Shown: piece after piece, positions 52,790 through 62,058 of the stretch | How the letters are laid out: each line of letters begins with the position of its first letter | Numbering within the stretch: the stretch's first letter is position 1 | Assembly: GCF_039523035.1 (NCBI RefSeq) | Contig: NZ_BAAAEN010000029.1 | Span: 5,760-69,759, forward strand | Origin: Pigmentiphaga daeguensis | GTDB taxonomy: Bacteria > Pseudomonadota > Gammaproteobacteria > Burkholderiales > Burkholderiaceae_B | DNA: 64,000 bases | Direction of reading: 5' to 3' | Program-made: the position numbers and the translations under genes | The notes under the pieces: model-generated | What the model was told of the DNA's origin: nothing | The model's database searches: none | Seen by the model: only the letters and a program-made list of their open reading frames with translations

Positions 52790-54310
52790 TCACATTTCGT
52801 TCGCGGCGGAGCCCATGTTGACGCGCAGGCCGCCGGCCCCGCTTTCCTCGCCACGGCTCTTGCGCATGCGCTCGATGTGGTCCAGGTACTCCGGCGTCAC
52901 GTCGCCCGTCACGTAATGCCCGTCGAAGCACGACGACTCGAACTGGGTCAGCGCCGGATTCATGTCGCTGACTGCCTGGCGCATGGCGGCCAGGTCCTGG
53001 TAGATCAGCGCGTCGGCGCCGATCACCCGGGCGATCTCCTCGTCGGAGCGGCCATGGGCGATCAGTTCGCTGCGGGTGGGCATGTCGATGCCGTACACGT
53101 TCGGGAAGCGCACCGGAGGCGCCGCCGACGCGAAGAACACCTTGTTGGCCCCCGCCGCGCGGGCCATCTCGACGATCTCGCCGCTGGTGGTGCCGCGGAC
53201 GATGGAGTCGTCCACGATCAGCACGTTCTTGCCCTTGAACTCCTCGCTCATGGCGTTGAGCTTCTGGCGCACGGACTTCTTGCGCACCGCCTGGCCGGGC
53301 ATGATGAAGGTACGGCCGACATAGCGGTTCTTGATGAACCCCTCGCGGTAGTCCAGGTTCAGCCGCGCGGCCAGCTGCATCGCCGCCGGCCGGGCCGAGT
53401 CGGGAATCGGCATCACCACGTCGACGTCGCCCAGGCGCAGGTTGCGGGCAACCTTGTCCGCCAGGTATTCGCCCATGCGCAGGCGCGCGCTGTACACCGA
53501 CACGCCGTCCATCAGCGAATCGGGCCGCGCGAAATAGACGTATTCGAAGATGCAGGGGCTCAGTTGCGGGTTGTCCGCGCACTGGCGCGAGGTAAAGCGG
53601 CCGTTCAGGTCGATGAACACGGCTTCGCCGGGCGCCACGTCGCGCTCGAACTTGAAGCCCATGCCTTCGAGCGTGACCGACTCCGAGGCCACCATCCACT
53701 CGACGCCGCCCTCGGTCTCGACCTTGCCCAGGCACAGGGGCCGGATGCCGTAGGGGTCGCGGAAGGCCAGCATGCCGTAGCCGGCGATCTCGGCCACCAC
53801 CGCATAGGCGCCGCGCACGCGCTTGTGCACCGCCGACACGGCCCGGAAGATGGCGTCCTCGTCCAGCGACACGCCGTTCGAGGCGCGCTGCAGCTCGTGC
53901 GCCAGCACATTGAGCAGCACTTCCGAATCGGAATTGGTGTTCATGTGGCGGCGGTCGACGCGGAACAGCTCCTCGCGCAGCGACTCCCAGTTGGTCAGGT
54001 TGCCGTTGTGGGCGAAGGTGATGCCGAACGGCGCGTTGACGTAGAACGGCTGGGCTTCTTCCGCGCTGGAGCTGGAACCGGCGGTCGGGTAGCGGACCTG
54101 GCCGATGCCCGAGTTTCCGGGCAGCGAACGCATGTTGCGCGTACGGAAGACGTCGCGGACCAGGCCATGCGCCTTGTACATATTGAAGGTATTGCCCTGG
54201 GACGTGGCGATGCCCGCCGCATCCTGACCGCGATGCTGCAGCAGCAGCAGACTGTCGTAGAGCAACTGATTAACCGGCGCGTGCGAGACGACACCGACGA
54301 TTCCACACAT
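52790..54310 (-). CDS. purF: Amidophosphoribosyltransferase
   Basis: 506 residues. N-terminal nucleophile Cys2 after Met (MCGIVGVVSHAPVN), glutaminase domain to about 230 (STQGNTFNMYK, RYPTAGSSS). The phosphoribosyltransferase domain carries the PRPP motif NVLIVDDSIVRGTTSGEI. It makes phosphoribosylamine from PRPP and glutamine, the first committed purine step. Directly follows cvpA in the common cvpA-purF order; gap 29 bases. Confidence 0.97.
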   Translation of the reverse strand: MCGIVGVVSHAPVNQLLYDSLLLLQHRGQDAAGIATSQGNTFNMYKAHGLVRDVFRTRNMRSLPGNSGIGQVRYPTAGSSSSAEEAQPFYVNAPFGITFAHNGNLTNWESLREELFRVDRRHMNTNSDSEVLLNVLAHELQRASNGVSLDEDAIFRAVSAVHKRVRGAYAVVAEIAGYGMLAFRDPYGIRPLCLGKVETEGGVEWMVASESVTLEGMGFKFERDVAPGEAVFIDLNGRFTSRQCADNPQLSPCIFEYVYFARPDSLMDGVSVYSARLRMGEYLADKVARNLRLGDVDVVMPIPDSARPAAMQLAARLNLDYREGFIKNRYVGRTFIMPGQAVRKKSVRQKLNAMSEEFKGKNVLIVDDSIVRGTTSGEIVEMARAAGANKVFFASAAPPVRFPNVYGIDMPTRSELIAHGRSDEEIARVIGADALIYQDLAAMRQAVSDMNPALTQFESSCFDGHYVTGDVTPEYLDHIERMRKSRGEESGAGGLRVNMGSAANEM

Positions 54311-54339
54311 GAGAGCCTCTTATCAGCAGCACAAACTTC

Positions 54340-54828
54340 TTAATAGCGGATCCAGTCCGCGAACTGTTCCGGCACATACGGCTTGACCGCCCGCACGCCC
54401 TCTTCCGCATAGGGAGACAGGACGGCTCCGGTCCACCACGGCTCCTTGGGCAAGGGCGTGAATCCCGCCGCCACCACCAGGACCATCACGATGACCACGC
54501 CGCGCACCAGGCCGAACACGGCACCCAGGCCGCGATCGGCCAGCGACAAGCCGGTGGCCTTGAGCAGCAGCCCCAGCGCCACGTTGACCAGGCCTACCGC
54601 CAGCAGCACGGCAATGAACACGCCCGCGTAGGCCACGATCGCGCGCAGGCCCGAATTCTCGATATACGCCGCCAGCCACTCGTAGGCCAGCGGTCCGTAG
54701 CGCACCGCCACCACGAATGCGGCGACATAGGCGATCAACGACAGGACTTCCTTCACCAGGCCGCGGAACAGGCCGATCACCACCGACGCGCCCAGGATCA
54801 GCAGGACGCCGTAGTCGAAACTGGTCAC
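54340..54828 (-). CDS. cvpA: CvpA family membrane protein
   Basis: 162 residues, four membrane helices (VLLILGASVVIGLFRGLVKEVLSLIAYVAAFVVA, VAYAGVFIAVLLAVGLVNVALGLLLKA). GRGL/DRGLGAVFGLVRG is the conserved loop. In E. coli it is needed for colicin V production and cell-envelope robustness. Overlaps the upstream SPOR gene by 4 bases and precedes purF. Confidence 0.93.
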   Translation of the reverse strand: MTSFDYGVLLILGASVVIGLFRGLVKEVLSLIAYVAAFVVAVRYGPLAYEWLAAYIENSGLRAIVAYAGVFIAVLLAVGLVNVALGLLLKATGLSLADRGLGAVFGLVRGVVIVMVLVVAAGFTPLPKEPWWTGAVLSPYAEEGVRAVKPYVPEQFADWIRY

Positions 54829-55613
54829 AGCGGCACGATGGAACTACTGAAACCGGCCGAGCTGACACGCGCCCGGGCGGCATCGGCCGCCTCGCGCGAG
54901 GCGAAGGGACCGACCCGGACGCGGAACACGTCGCCCTTGCCGGTCTTCACGCGCTCGGTGAAACTCTTGATGCCTGCGGCGCTGAGCCGGTCGCGCATGT
55001 CGTTGGCGCGCTCCTCGGTGGAAAACGCCGCGATCTGCACCGCGAAACTGCCCTTGCTGTCGGGCTTGGGCGCCGCCGGGGCGGACGTGCCGCCTTCCAG
55101 CAAGGCGCGGGCCCGGGCAGCCTCGGCGCGCGCGGCATCGGCGCGGGCCGTGTCGCTGGGCGCCGGCTTGGGCGGCGCGGGCTTGGGAGGTTCGGGCTGG
55201 GCCAGCGGCTTCGCCGGCTCGGGCTTGGGCGCCTCGGGCTTCGGAGGCTCCGGCTTGGGCGCGGGGGGCGCCGCGGGCTCCGGCTTGGGCTGCGGCGCGG
55301 GCGCCTCGGCCGGAGGCGGCGCGGCGGGCGCCTCGGGTGCCGGCGCCTTGGCCACCGGTTCGGGCGTGGCCAGGTTGCGGTCGGGAATCTGGATGGGGAT
55401 GTCGTCCGGCAGCATGGGCGGCTCGGAATCGAGCACCATGGGCAGCACGACGACCGCCGCCAGGACCAGGGCGATGGCGCCTACCAGGCGGCGCCTGGCG
55501 CGGCGGCGCGCTTCCTGGGCGGGATCCTGCGAATCGGCCCCGGCTGCATAGCCGGCGCGGCTGGATTTGGCCGTGGTCGTGGCCGCCTTCTTCTTGCGCT
55601 CGAGCAATCCCAT
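54825..55613 (-). CDS. SPOR domain-containing (DedD-like) protein
   Basis: 262 residues. A short basic cytoplasmic N-terminus (MGLLERKKKAATTTAK...) is followed by one membrane helix (LVGAIALVLAAVVVLPMVLD, about 42-61). Next comes a long Pro/Lys/Glu/Ala-rich periplasmic linker (PKPEPPKPEAPKPEPAKP). The C-terminal SPOR domain is about 185-262 (FAVQIAAFSTEERANDMRDRL, DVFRVRVGPFASREAADAA) and binds denuded septal peptidoglycan. It localises to the division site. Upstream of cvpA as in E. coli dedD-cvpA-purF. Confidence 0.93.
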   Translation of the reverse strand: MGLLERKKKAATTTAKSSRAGYAAGADSQDPAQEARRRARRRLVGAIALVLAAVVVLPMVLDSEPPMLPDDIPIQIPDRNLATPEPVAKAPAPEAPAAPPPAEAPAPQPKPEPAAPPAPKPEPPKPEAPKPEPAKPLAQPEPPKPAPPKPAPSDTARADAARAEAARARALLEGGTSAPAAPKPDSKGSFAVQIAAFSTEERANDMRDRLSAAGIKSFTERVKTGKGDVFRVRVGPFASREAADAARARVSSAGFSSSIVPL

Positions 55614-55639
55614 TGATACGTCCGGCTGAAACGGGCGGC

Positions 55640-55672
55640 AGGGTCTTGCGCCGCCCCCTGAGGGGGCTCCGG
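55640..55672 (-). repeat. Short copy C of the GC-rich intergenic repeat
   Basis: GCGCCGCCCCCTGAGGGGG and GGCTCCGGC lie between the folC stop and the SPOR gene start. Only the CCCCCTGAGGGGG hairpin segment of copies A and B is kept. Position directly past a stop codon is the same as in the other copies, consistent with termination or decay control. Confidence 0.4.
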
Positions 55673-55673
55673 C

Positions 55674-56999
55674 TCAGACCGCGCGGGCGGGCCTGGCCGC
55701 ACGCATCGACGCCAACACGCCTGCCACGGTAAGGAAAGATCCGAAGACCAGGATTCTATCACCCTCGCCCATCCTTTCCCGCGCCGCCGCATAGGCCGCG
55801 GCGGGGTCGGCGTAGGCCTGGATCGACGAGTCCTTGTCTTCCTTGACGCCTCGGGCCCGCAGGCGCGCGGCCAGCTCCTCGCCGCCCAGCCCGCGCGGCC
55901 CGGGCAGGCCGGCGCAATACCAATGGTCGACGCGGTCGCCCAGCTTGGCGATGACACCGTCGATGTCCTTGTCGCCCAGCATCCCGAACACCGCATAGGT
56001 GTACGGATAAAACCCCATGTTGTCGAGGTTGTCGGCCAGCACGGCGGCGGCATGGGGGTTGTGCGCCACGTCCAGGATCACCGTGGGCTGCCCGGGCAGG
56101 ATCTGGAAGCGGCCGGGCAATTGCACCTGCAACAGGCCCAGCCGCACCGCCTGCTGGGGCACCGGCAGCCGGTCGTGCAGGGCCTCGAGCGCGGCCAGCG
56201 CCGCCGAAGCGTTCAGCAACTGGTTGGCGCCGCGCAGCGCCGGATAGGCCAGCGCGTTGCGGCGCTGCTTGCGGCCGCCATAGTTCCATTGCTGCTTGTC
56301 GCCCGCGTAGTTGTAGTCGCGCCCGAAGCGCCAGAGGTCGGCGCCTATGCTCCCGGCGTAGTCCACCAGCGATTGCGGCGGCATGGGATCGGCGCAGATG
56401 GCGGGCTTGCCGGGACGGTAGATGTGGGCTTTCTCCCAGCCGATCTTCTCACGGTCGTCGCCCAGCCACTCGACATGGTCCAGGTCGACGCTCGTCACGA
56501 TGGCGCAGTCCGCGTCGACGATGTTGACCGCGTCCAGGCGGCCGCCCAGCCCGACTTCCAGGATGACCGCGTCCAGCCCCGACTGCGCGAACAGACGCAG
56601 GATGGCGAGCGTGGTCAGTTCGAAATAAGTCAGCGACGTATCGCCACGGGCCGCGTCCACGGCGGCGAACTGCTCGGTCAGCGCGGCGTCGCTGGCGGGT
56701 TCGCCGTTCACGCGCGCCCGTTCGTTGAAATCCAGCAGGTGCGGCGAGGTGTAGAGCCCGACCTTGTACCCGGCGCTCAGCAGCATGGCCTCGAGCATGG
56801 CGCAGGTCGAGCCCTTGCCGTTGGTGCCCCCCACCACGATGGTGACCGCGTCCAGGGCCAGCCCCAGGCGCCCGGCCACCTCGCGCACGCGGTCCAGGCC
56901 CATGTCTATCGGCCGGCTGTGGATGGATTCGAGATAGGCCAGCCACTGCGCCAGGGGGCTGTGGGCGTCGGGGCGTGAAGCGGAAGCGGAAGACGGCAT
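55674..56999 (-). CDS. folC: Folylpolyglutamate synthase/dihydrofolate synthase
   Basis: 441 residues from ATG 56999. P-loop VGGTNGKGSTCAMLEAML near residue 48, LYTSPHLLDFNERARVNG, EVGLGGRLDAVN and VTSVDLDHVEWLG (metal and ATP contacts). ILDVAHNPHAAAVL is the C-terminal domain hallmark. It adds glutamate to dihydropteroate and folates. Followed by SPOR-cvpA-purF, the usual neighbourhood of accA/folC/dedD/cvpA/purF in proteobacteria. The frame upstream of 56999 is a shadow of map. Confidence 0.96.
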   Translation of the reverse strand: MPSSASASRPDAHSPLAQWLAYLESIHSRPIDMGLDRVREVAGRLGLALDAVTIVVGGTNGKGSTCAMLEAMLLSAGYKVGLYTSPHLLDFNERARVNGEPASDAALTEQFAAVDAARGDTSLTYFELTTLAILRLFAQSGLDAVILEVGLGGRLDAVNIVDADCAIVTSVDLDHVEWLGDDREKIGWEKAHIYRPGKPAICADPMPPQSLVDYAGSIGADLWRFGRDYNYAGDKQQWNYGGRKQRRNALAYPALRGANQLLNASAALAALEALHDRLPVPQQAVRLGLLQVQLPGRFQILPGQPTVILDVAHNPHAAAVLADNLDNMGFYPYTYAVFGMLGDKDIDGVIAKLGDRVDHWYCAGLPGPRGLGGEELAARLRARGVKEDKDSSIQAYADPAAAYAAARERMGEGDRILVFGSFLTVAGVLASMRAARPARAV

Positions 57000-57112
57000 G
57001 GATACGACCGGCAGGACAAGAGGATGACTAGGAAACACGCGCCGCGCCGATACGGACGCGGCGGCGGGAACGGCATGGCCCGGCGCTGCGGGCCACGGAC
57101 AGAACGGAAATC

Positions 57113-57880
57113 TCAGCGGCGGTTCGGCCAGGCGGTCAGGATATCGTAGCCGTCGTCCGTCACGGCCACCATGTGCTCCCACTGCGCGGACCACGAACCG
57201 TCCACGGTCACCACGGTCCAGTCGTCGTCCAGCACCTGTACCTCGTGGCGCCCGGCGTTGAGCATGGGCTCGATGGTGAACACCATCCCCTTCTTCAGGC
57301 GCAGGCCGCTGTTCGGCCGGCCGTAGTGCAGTACCTGGGGCGCCTCGTGGTACTTGCGGCCGATGCCGTGCCCGCAGAAATCGCGCACCACCGAGAACCC
57401 GGCATCTTCGGCATAGGTCTGGATGGCCGCGCCCACGTCGCCCAGCGTCGCGCCCGGCCGCACCGCGGCGATGCCGCGCAGCATGCTTTCCAGCGTGACG
57501 TTGACCAGGCGCTCGGCCTCCGGCGACGGCGTGCCGGCGTAGAACATGCGGCTCGTGTCGCCGTGCCAGCCGTCCCGGATCACGGTGACGTCGATGTTGA
57601 TGATGTCGCCGTCGCGCAGCACGTCCTCGGGCTTGGGTATGCCGTGGCAGACCACGCCGTTGATGGACGTGCACAGCGTCTTGGGAAAGCCGTGGTAGCC
57701 GACGTTGGCGGGAATGGCCTTCTGGACCTGGGTGATGTATTCGTAGCAGCGGCGGTCGAGTTCTTCGGTCGAGACGCCCGGCTGGACATACTCGCCTATC
57801 ATCTCCAGGACCTCGGCCGCCATGCCGCCCGCCACGCGCATCGCTTCGATTTCCTGCGGGGACTTGAGGGTGATTGCCAT
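57113..57880 (-). CDS. map: Methionine aminopeptidase type I
   Basis: 255 residues from ATG 57880. The five metal ligands are visible: Asp in NIDVTV, Asp in WHGDTSRMF, His in FCGHGIGRKYHEAP, Glu in FTIEPML and Glu in SAQWEHMVAV. It removes the initiator Met in the cytoplasm. Here map lies beside folC rather than rpsB. The long open frame continuing upstream is antisense-free shadow of the DUF2207 gene and is not used. Confidence 0.96.
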   Translation of the reverse strand: MAITLKSPQEIEAMRVAGGMAAEVLEMIGEYVQPGVSTEELDRRCYEYITQVQKAIPANVGYHGFPKTLCTSINGVVCHGIPKPEDVLRDGDIINIDVTVIRDGWHGDTSRMFYAGTPSPEAERLVNVTLESMLRGIAAVRPGATLGDVGAAIQTYAEDAGFSVVRDFCGHGIGRKYHEAPQVLHYGRPNSGLRLKKGMVFTIEPMLNAGRHEVQVLDDDWTVVTVDGSWSAQWEHMVAVTDDGYDILTAWPNRR

Positions 57881-57906
57881 GCGGGGAACTCCGTGTTTGC
57901 CCGATT

Positions 57907-59754
57907 TTACCGCCGGCCTTCGCCGGCCTCTTCCGCATCCCCGCCGCGCGCGGTGCGCGGGGCGCGAACCGGCGAGGCCTTGGCGGCCCAGCGGTCCAGC
58001 GTGCGCATCACCGCGCGCGGCCGGGCCAGCGGGTCGTGGAGGCCGCCATAGCGGGCCTGCATGTCCACCCGCGCGGCCGAGGCCGCGCTTCGCGCCTGCG
58101 CCGCATGCGCGGCCGCCCAGCGGCGATCCACGCCCAGGGCCAGCGCATGCGGCAGGTAACGTTCGTAGCGGGCGAGCGCGCTTTCCGCATCGGCCGACGC
58201 AAGGACCGGCGGACGGGCAAGGAACCTGCGGAAGCCGTCTATCCGGGCCCGCAGGGCCCGCCCTTGCGCGGTATAGCCGCGCAGGCCGAGAAAGCCCGCG
58301 CACACCAGCACCAGCGAGGCCAGCGGCGCCAGTCCGATCAGCAGCAGCCTGGCCGACTCCACGTGCGTGGCCAGCACCGCGAGCCCGCCCGCCAGGCACA
58401 GCAGTCCCAGCACGCTCAGCACCGTGCGGCTCGCCAGGCTGGTCGCCCCGGCCCGCCACTGCGCATAGACCGCGAACCAGGCCGGCACCGCGGGCAGCGG
58501 CAGCAGGATGCCCCAGGCGGCCCACGACAGCGGATTGCCCTCGCGGACGATGGCGAGTCCGACCAGGGCCACCGTCATGGCGATCCAGAGATAGGCCCCC
58601 TTGCGCGCGCGATCGCCGTAGACCACGAACAGCGAGCGGGCATAGGCCTCGTCCAGCCATTCACGCTGGCCGCCTTGCGCTTCGTCGTAGCAGCGCCGGT
58701 ACAGTCCGTCCAGGCGCAGCAGGGTGCGGCCGCCCGCGAAAAAACGGCCCAGCATGGCGTTGAGCAGCGGATCGTGGCGCGCATCGCTGCCGGTCTGGTT
58801 GGGAAGGCGCTCGAGATAGCGTCCGTCCGCCCGCTCCAGCACCTGCACCGAACGGCGGGCCAGCAATTCCATCATGCCGGACAGGAAGGCCCAGCGGTCA
58901 TAGCCCTTGCGGTATACGTAGCGCAGCGCGGGCGCGGACAGGCCTTCCGGCGGATCGGCCTGCGGCGTCCTGTCATGCCGCCCCAGCCGCCAGGCCTGCG
59001 TGGCGGCGGCCAGGTAATAAAGCAGCAGCAGCGCGAGCCCGACGCCGGCGACCCAGAACTCGGCGTGGTCCTGCACACCGTACCACCAGGCCTTGAGCGG
59101 CCCGGGCCGCCGCACCTCGCCCGCCGGCCAACCGAGTTCGACCGTCATGTTCTGGCCTGGCTCCAGCACGCGCGTGGAGACGAACACCACGCGTCCGGCC
59201 TCCTTTTCCTGCACCCGCCCCGGCGCGCCGGCGCCGCCGGCCACCGCGGCCTGCCGGACCGGTTCGTCCGACGGCAGCACGACCCGCACGCGCACCCGGT
59301 CGATGGGCAGGGACCAATCCGTGCCCGTCACGTCCCAGGCCAGCCTGTCCTCGGCGCCGGCCGCCTGCAACTGCCGCGTGACGCGATACACCAGGGTGTA
59401 CTGGTATTCGCCGGGACGGAACACCACGTCCGGACGGCCGGTGGAGATCCGCACGCCGTCCCGCAGGCGCGACGAAACGAACGGTTCGGCCCGGCCGTCG
59501 CGCCGCACCGAGACGACGTCCAGCCCGGCGGCCGCGCGGCTGCCATCGGCGCGCCGGTACAAGCGCGCGAAATCCCGCTGCAATCCGTACTTGATTTGCT
59601 TGCCTTCGGAGCGTACGCGCAGGTTCTCGGTCACCAGGAGGTCGCCGCTGCGCTCGACCTTGATGTCGCTGAAGAATTCGAGGATGCGTTCGTCCGCGCG
59701 CGCCGGCCCGGCCAGGACGAACAGCCAGCACAGGGCCAGCAGACAGGATCTCAT
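57907..59754 (-). CDS. DUF2207 domain-containing membrane protein
   Basis: 615 residues from ATG 59754 (GAGG six bases upstream). Signal peptide MRSCLLALCWLFVLAGPARA. A periplasmic DUF2207 domain follows (DERILEFFSDIKVERSGDLLVTENLRV; ITGTD-like AWDVTGTDWSLPIDRVRV), then a membrane helix near residue 240 (FWVAGVGLALLLLYYLA). A cytoplasmic segment (LRYVYRKGYDRWAFLSGMMELLARRSVQVLE) and further helices (ARKGAYLWIAMTVALVGLAIV, RTVLSVLGLLCLAGGLAVLA) complete it. The Gly/Ser-rich tail common in DUF2207 proteins is missing. Function unknown; 26 bases upstream of map. Confidence 0.9.
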   Translation of the reverse strand: MRSCLLALCWLFVLAGPARADERILEFFSDIKVERSGDLLVTENLRVRSEGKQIKYGLQRDFARLYRRADGSRAAAGLDVVSVRRDGRAEPFVSSRLRDGVRISTGRPDVVFRPGEYQYTLVYRVTRQLQAAGAEDRLAWDVTGTDWSLPIDRVRVRVVLPSDEPVRQAAVAGGAGAPGRVQEKEAGRVVFVSTRVLEPGQNMTVELGWPAGEVRRPGPLKAWWYGVQDHAEFWVAGVGLALLLLYYLAAATQAWRLGRHDRTPQADPPEGLSAPALRYVYRKGYDRWAFLSGMMELLARRSVQVLERADGRYLERLPNQTGSDARHDPLLNAMLGRFFAGGRTLLRLDGLYRRCYDEAQGGQREWLDEAYARSLFVVYGDRARKGAYLWIAMTVALVGLAIVREGNPLSWAAWGILLPLPAVPAWFAVYAQWRAGATSLASRTVLSVLGLLCLAGGLAVLATHVESARLLLIGLAPLASLVLVCAGFLGLRGYTAQGRALRARIDGFRRFLARPPVLASADAESALARYERYLPHALALGVDRRWAAAHAAQARSAASAARVDMQARYGGLHDPLARPRAVMRTLDRWAAKASPVRAPRTARGGDAEEAGEGRR

Positions 59755-60026
59755 GCCCGGCCTCGTCACCGGGCGGATCGAGGAAGCGGCCCTCGCGGCG
59801 CGGATCCGCGGGCCGGCCCGGCGGCGGCCATTACGGGGAAAGTGACGACGTGGGCCGCCTTGGCCCGGGGATGCGATCCGCTCTCAGACATGACACCAGC
59901 CTTGTTTTGGCAGGACTGTACCATCGACCGCGCGCCCGGGCGCTCGCGCCCGTCTCAAGTTGTTTCCTCGTCACAGCGGCGCCTGCGTGCGTGCCCTTTC
60001 CTGGCCAGGCGCAGGTGTTTTTCCCA

Positions 60027-60055
60027 TTGACATCCGGTTGCCGCGTCTCTAGAAT
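60027..60055 (+). promoter_or_regulatory. Sigma-70 promoter of the monooxygenase-IclR operon
   Basis: TTGACA (60027-60032), 17-base spacer, TAGAAT (60050-60055): full -35, five of six -10 positions, ideal spacing. It starts about 50 bases upstream of the monooxygenase ATG. Confidence 0.75.
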
Positions 60056-60059
60056 TTTT

Positions 60060-60074
60060 TGAACTTATCGTTCA
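60060..60074. promoter_or_regulatory. Palindrome overlapping the transcription start, likely IclR operator
   Basis: TGAAC-TTATC-GTTCA is a 15-bp inverted repeat placed at the expected +1 of the promoter. IclR regulators of aromatic pathways (PobR, PcaU type) bind short palindromes built around GTTCG/CGAAC-like halves. The IclR gene is the second gene of this operon, so autoregulation is likely. Confidence 0.5.
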
Positions 60075-60110
60075 TTTTTGTACAACCCAGCACGGCACAG
60101 GAGAAGTTCC

Positions 60111-61238
60111 ATGGCATCGCCCCTCATCGGTATCAGCGGCGCAGGCATAGGCGGGCTGGCAGCGGCGATCGCCCTGCGCAAGCTCGGCCTGGAATCGGTG
60201 GTTTTCGAGCAGGCCCCCAGGTTCGCGCGCGTCGGCGCCGACATCAACCTCACCCCGAACGCCGTGCTGGCGCTGGATGGCCTGGGCGTGGGCGACGAAC
60301 TGCGCAAGACCGCGGCCCGCCCCACGCACCGCATCAGCCGCACCTGGGATACGGGCGAGGAAACCTCCCGCCTGGAAATGTCGCAGGCCGCCGAAACGCG
60401 CTATGGCGCGCCCCAGCTGACCATGCACCGGGCCGACCTGCTGGCCGCGCTGGAGCAGGCCGTGCCCGCCGCCACGATCCACCTCGGCAAGCGCACCGTG
60501 GGCATAGACGAAGGCGCGGACGGCATCACTGTGCGCTTCGAGGACGGCACGTCCCAGCGCGTGGACGTGCTGGTCGGCGCGGACGGCATCCACTCCACGG
60601 TCCGCAAGCACCTCCTGGGCGACGAGTATCCCGACTTCACCGGCGTGGTGGCCTATCGCGCCGTGGTGCCGGCCTCGCGCCTGGAAGGCGTGCCCAACCT
60701 GGGCGCCTTCACCAAGTGGTGGGGCCCCAATCCCGAGACCCAGATCGTCACCTTCCCGCTCAACCTGGGCCGCGATATCTTCATCTTCGCCACCACGCCC
60801 CAGGACAGCTGGCGCCATGAGTCGTGGACCATGCCGGGCAGCGTCGACGAACTGCGCGCCTCCTACGCCGATTTCCATCCCGAGGCGCGGGCGCTGCTCG
60901 CGGCCTGCGACGAAGTGCTGAAGTCCGCGCTGTACGTGCGCGACCCGCTGCCTTCCTGGTCGCGCGGAAACATCACCCTGCTGGGCGACGCCTGCCATCC
61001 CATGATGCCCTTCATGGCCCAGGGCGCCGGCATGGCGATCGAGGATGCCGTGGTGCTGGCCCGCTACCTGGCGGACACCCCCGATGCGCCCGCGCAAGCC
61101 CTCAAGCGCTACGAGGCCGCCCGCCACGACCGCACCGCGCGGGTCCAGATCGGCTCGCGCGGCAACAACTGGCTCAAGGAAGGCGGCAATGCCGACTGGG
61201 TGTACGAATACAATGCCTGGACCGTGCCCCTGGCCTGA
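60111..61238 (+). CDS. FAD-dependent monooxygenase, NicC/salicylate hydroxylase-like
   Basis: 375 residues from ATG 60111 (GGAG six bases upstream). FAD motif GISGAGIGGLAAAIALRKLG, DG motif VGADGIHSTVRKHL, GD motif LLGDACHPMMPFMAQGAGMA. The C-terminal WVYEYNAWTVP resembles 6-hydroxynicotinate 3-monooxygenase (NicC) more than salicylate hydroxylase, judged from recalled sequences. It hydroxylates an aromatic or heteroaromatic acid. Followed by an IclR regulator 6 bases after its stop. Confidence 0.92.
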   Translation: MASPLIGISGAGIGGLAAAIALRKLGLESVVFEQAPRFARVGADINLTPNAVLALDGLGVGDELRKTAARPTHRISRTWDTGEETSRLEMSQAAETRYGAPQLTMHRADLLAALEQAVPAATIHLGKRTVGIDEGADGITVRFEDGTSQRVDVLVGADGIHSTVRKHLLGDEYPDFTGVVAYRAVVPASRLEGVPNLGAFTKWWGPNPETQIVTFPLNLGRDIFIFATTPQDSWRHESWTMPGSVDELRASYADFHPEARALLAACDEVLKSALYVRDPLPSWSRGNITLLGDACHPMMPFMAQGAGMAIEDAVVLARYLADTPDAPAQALKRYEAARHDRTARVQIGSRGNNWLKEGGNADWVYEYNAWTVPLA

Positions 61239-61244
61239 TCTTCC

Positions 61245-62054
61245 ATGTCATTTTCCGCAGAACCCCTGGACAGCGACGAATCCGCCGGCAAGCCCGGCGC
61301 CCTGGTCTCGCCGGTGGTCAGGGCGTTCCGGCTGTTGCGCTACGTGGTCGACGGCGGCAGTACGTCCAACCTGAGCGAGGTCGGCCGCAGCATCGACGTC
61401 AACCGCGTCACGGTCATGCGGCTGATCGCCACGCTGGAACACGAAGGCGTGCTGGAAGCCCTGCCCCAGGGGGGGCACCGCATCGGCCTCCCGTTCCTGA
61501 AACTGGCCACCGCCGCCACCGCGGCCAACGACATGCTGGACCTGGGCCGCCGGGTGCTGGCCGACGTGCGGCGCCAGTTGAACGTCTCCGCCTACCTGGC
61601 CGCGCTCGATGGCGGCCACGTCGTCTACCTGCTGCGCGACATGCCCGAGGCCGGCCTAATCAGCAGCGTGCGCGTCGGCAGCCGCGTCGCGGCGCACCTG
61701 ACCACGCCGGGCCGCATGCTGCTGGCCTGGCAACCGCCGGCCATCCTGGATGCGCTGCTGGCCGCGGATCCCGCGGCGGCGGCCCAGGCCGGCAAGCTGC
61801 GCGCCCAACTGGCGGCCGACCGCGAACGCGGCTGTGCCTGGAGCTTCTCGGGATTCGAGCAAGGCATCAACTCCTGCGCCGCGCCCGTGTTCGGCGCGCT
61901 GGGCGAGGCCGCCGCGGCCATCAGCGTGGCGGGCCCCGAGGCGGCATTCGGCGCCGATGCCGATTCCCGCACCCGCACCGAACAGGTCGTCCTGCAGGCC
62001 GCGCGCGACCTGTCGTCGCTGCTGGGCAGCCGGGGCTACCCGCCCGCCAACTGA
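61245..62054 (+). CDS. IclR-family transcriptional regulator
   Basis: 269 residues. HTH about 20-80 (VVRAFRLLRYVVDGGSTSNLSEVGRSIDVNRVTVMRLIATLEHEGVLEAL). The ligand domain contains GRRVLADVRRQLNVSAYLAALDGGHVVYLLRDMP and the conserved ending region INSCAAPVFGALGEAAAAISVAGP. Same transcript as the monooxygenase, which it probably regulates through the palindrome at 60060. Confidence 0.94.
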   Translation: MSFSAEPLDSDESAGKPGALVSPVVRAFRLLRYVVDGGSTSNLSEVGRSIDVNRVTVMRLIATLEHEGVLEALPQGGHRIGLPFLKLATAATAANDMLDLGRRVLADVRRQLNVSAYLAALDGGHVVYLLRDMPEAGLISSVRVGSRVAAHLTTPGRMLLAWQPPAILDALLAADPAAAAQAGKLRAQLAADRERGCAWSFSGFEQGINSCAAPVFGALGEAAAAISVAGPEAAFGADADSRTRTEQVVLQAARDLSSLLGSRGYPPAN

Positions 62055-62058
62055 GCGG

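Larger units (their letters stand above)
59755..60110. other. Intergenic region between DUF2207 and the NicC-like operon
   Basis: GC-rich to about 59990, then AT-rich with a clear promoter (60027-60055) and a palindrome (60060-60074) facing the monooxygenase gene. Nothing coding was recognised in the first 230 bases. Confidence 0.5.

Noticed and set aside
55200..55330. Tandem repeat array in the SPOR gene
   Set aside because: It is the Pro/Lys/Glu-rich periplasmic linker of the protein, common in SPOR proteins, not a CRISPR or separate repeat element.
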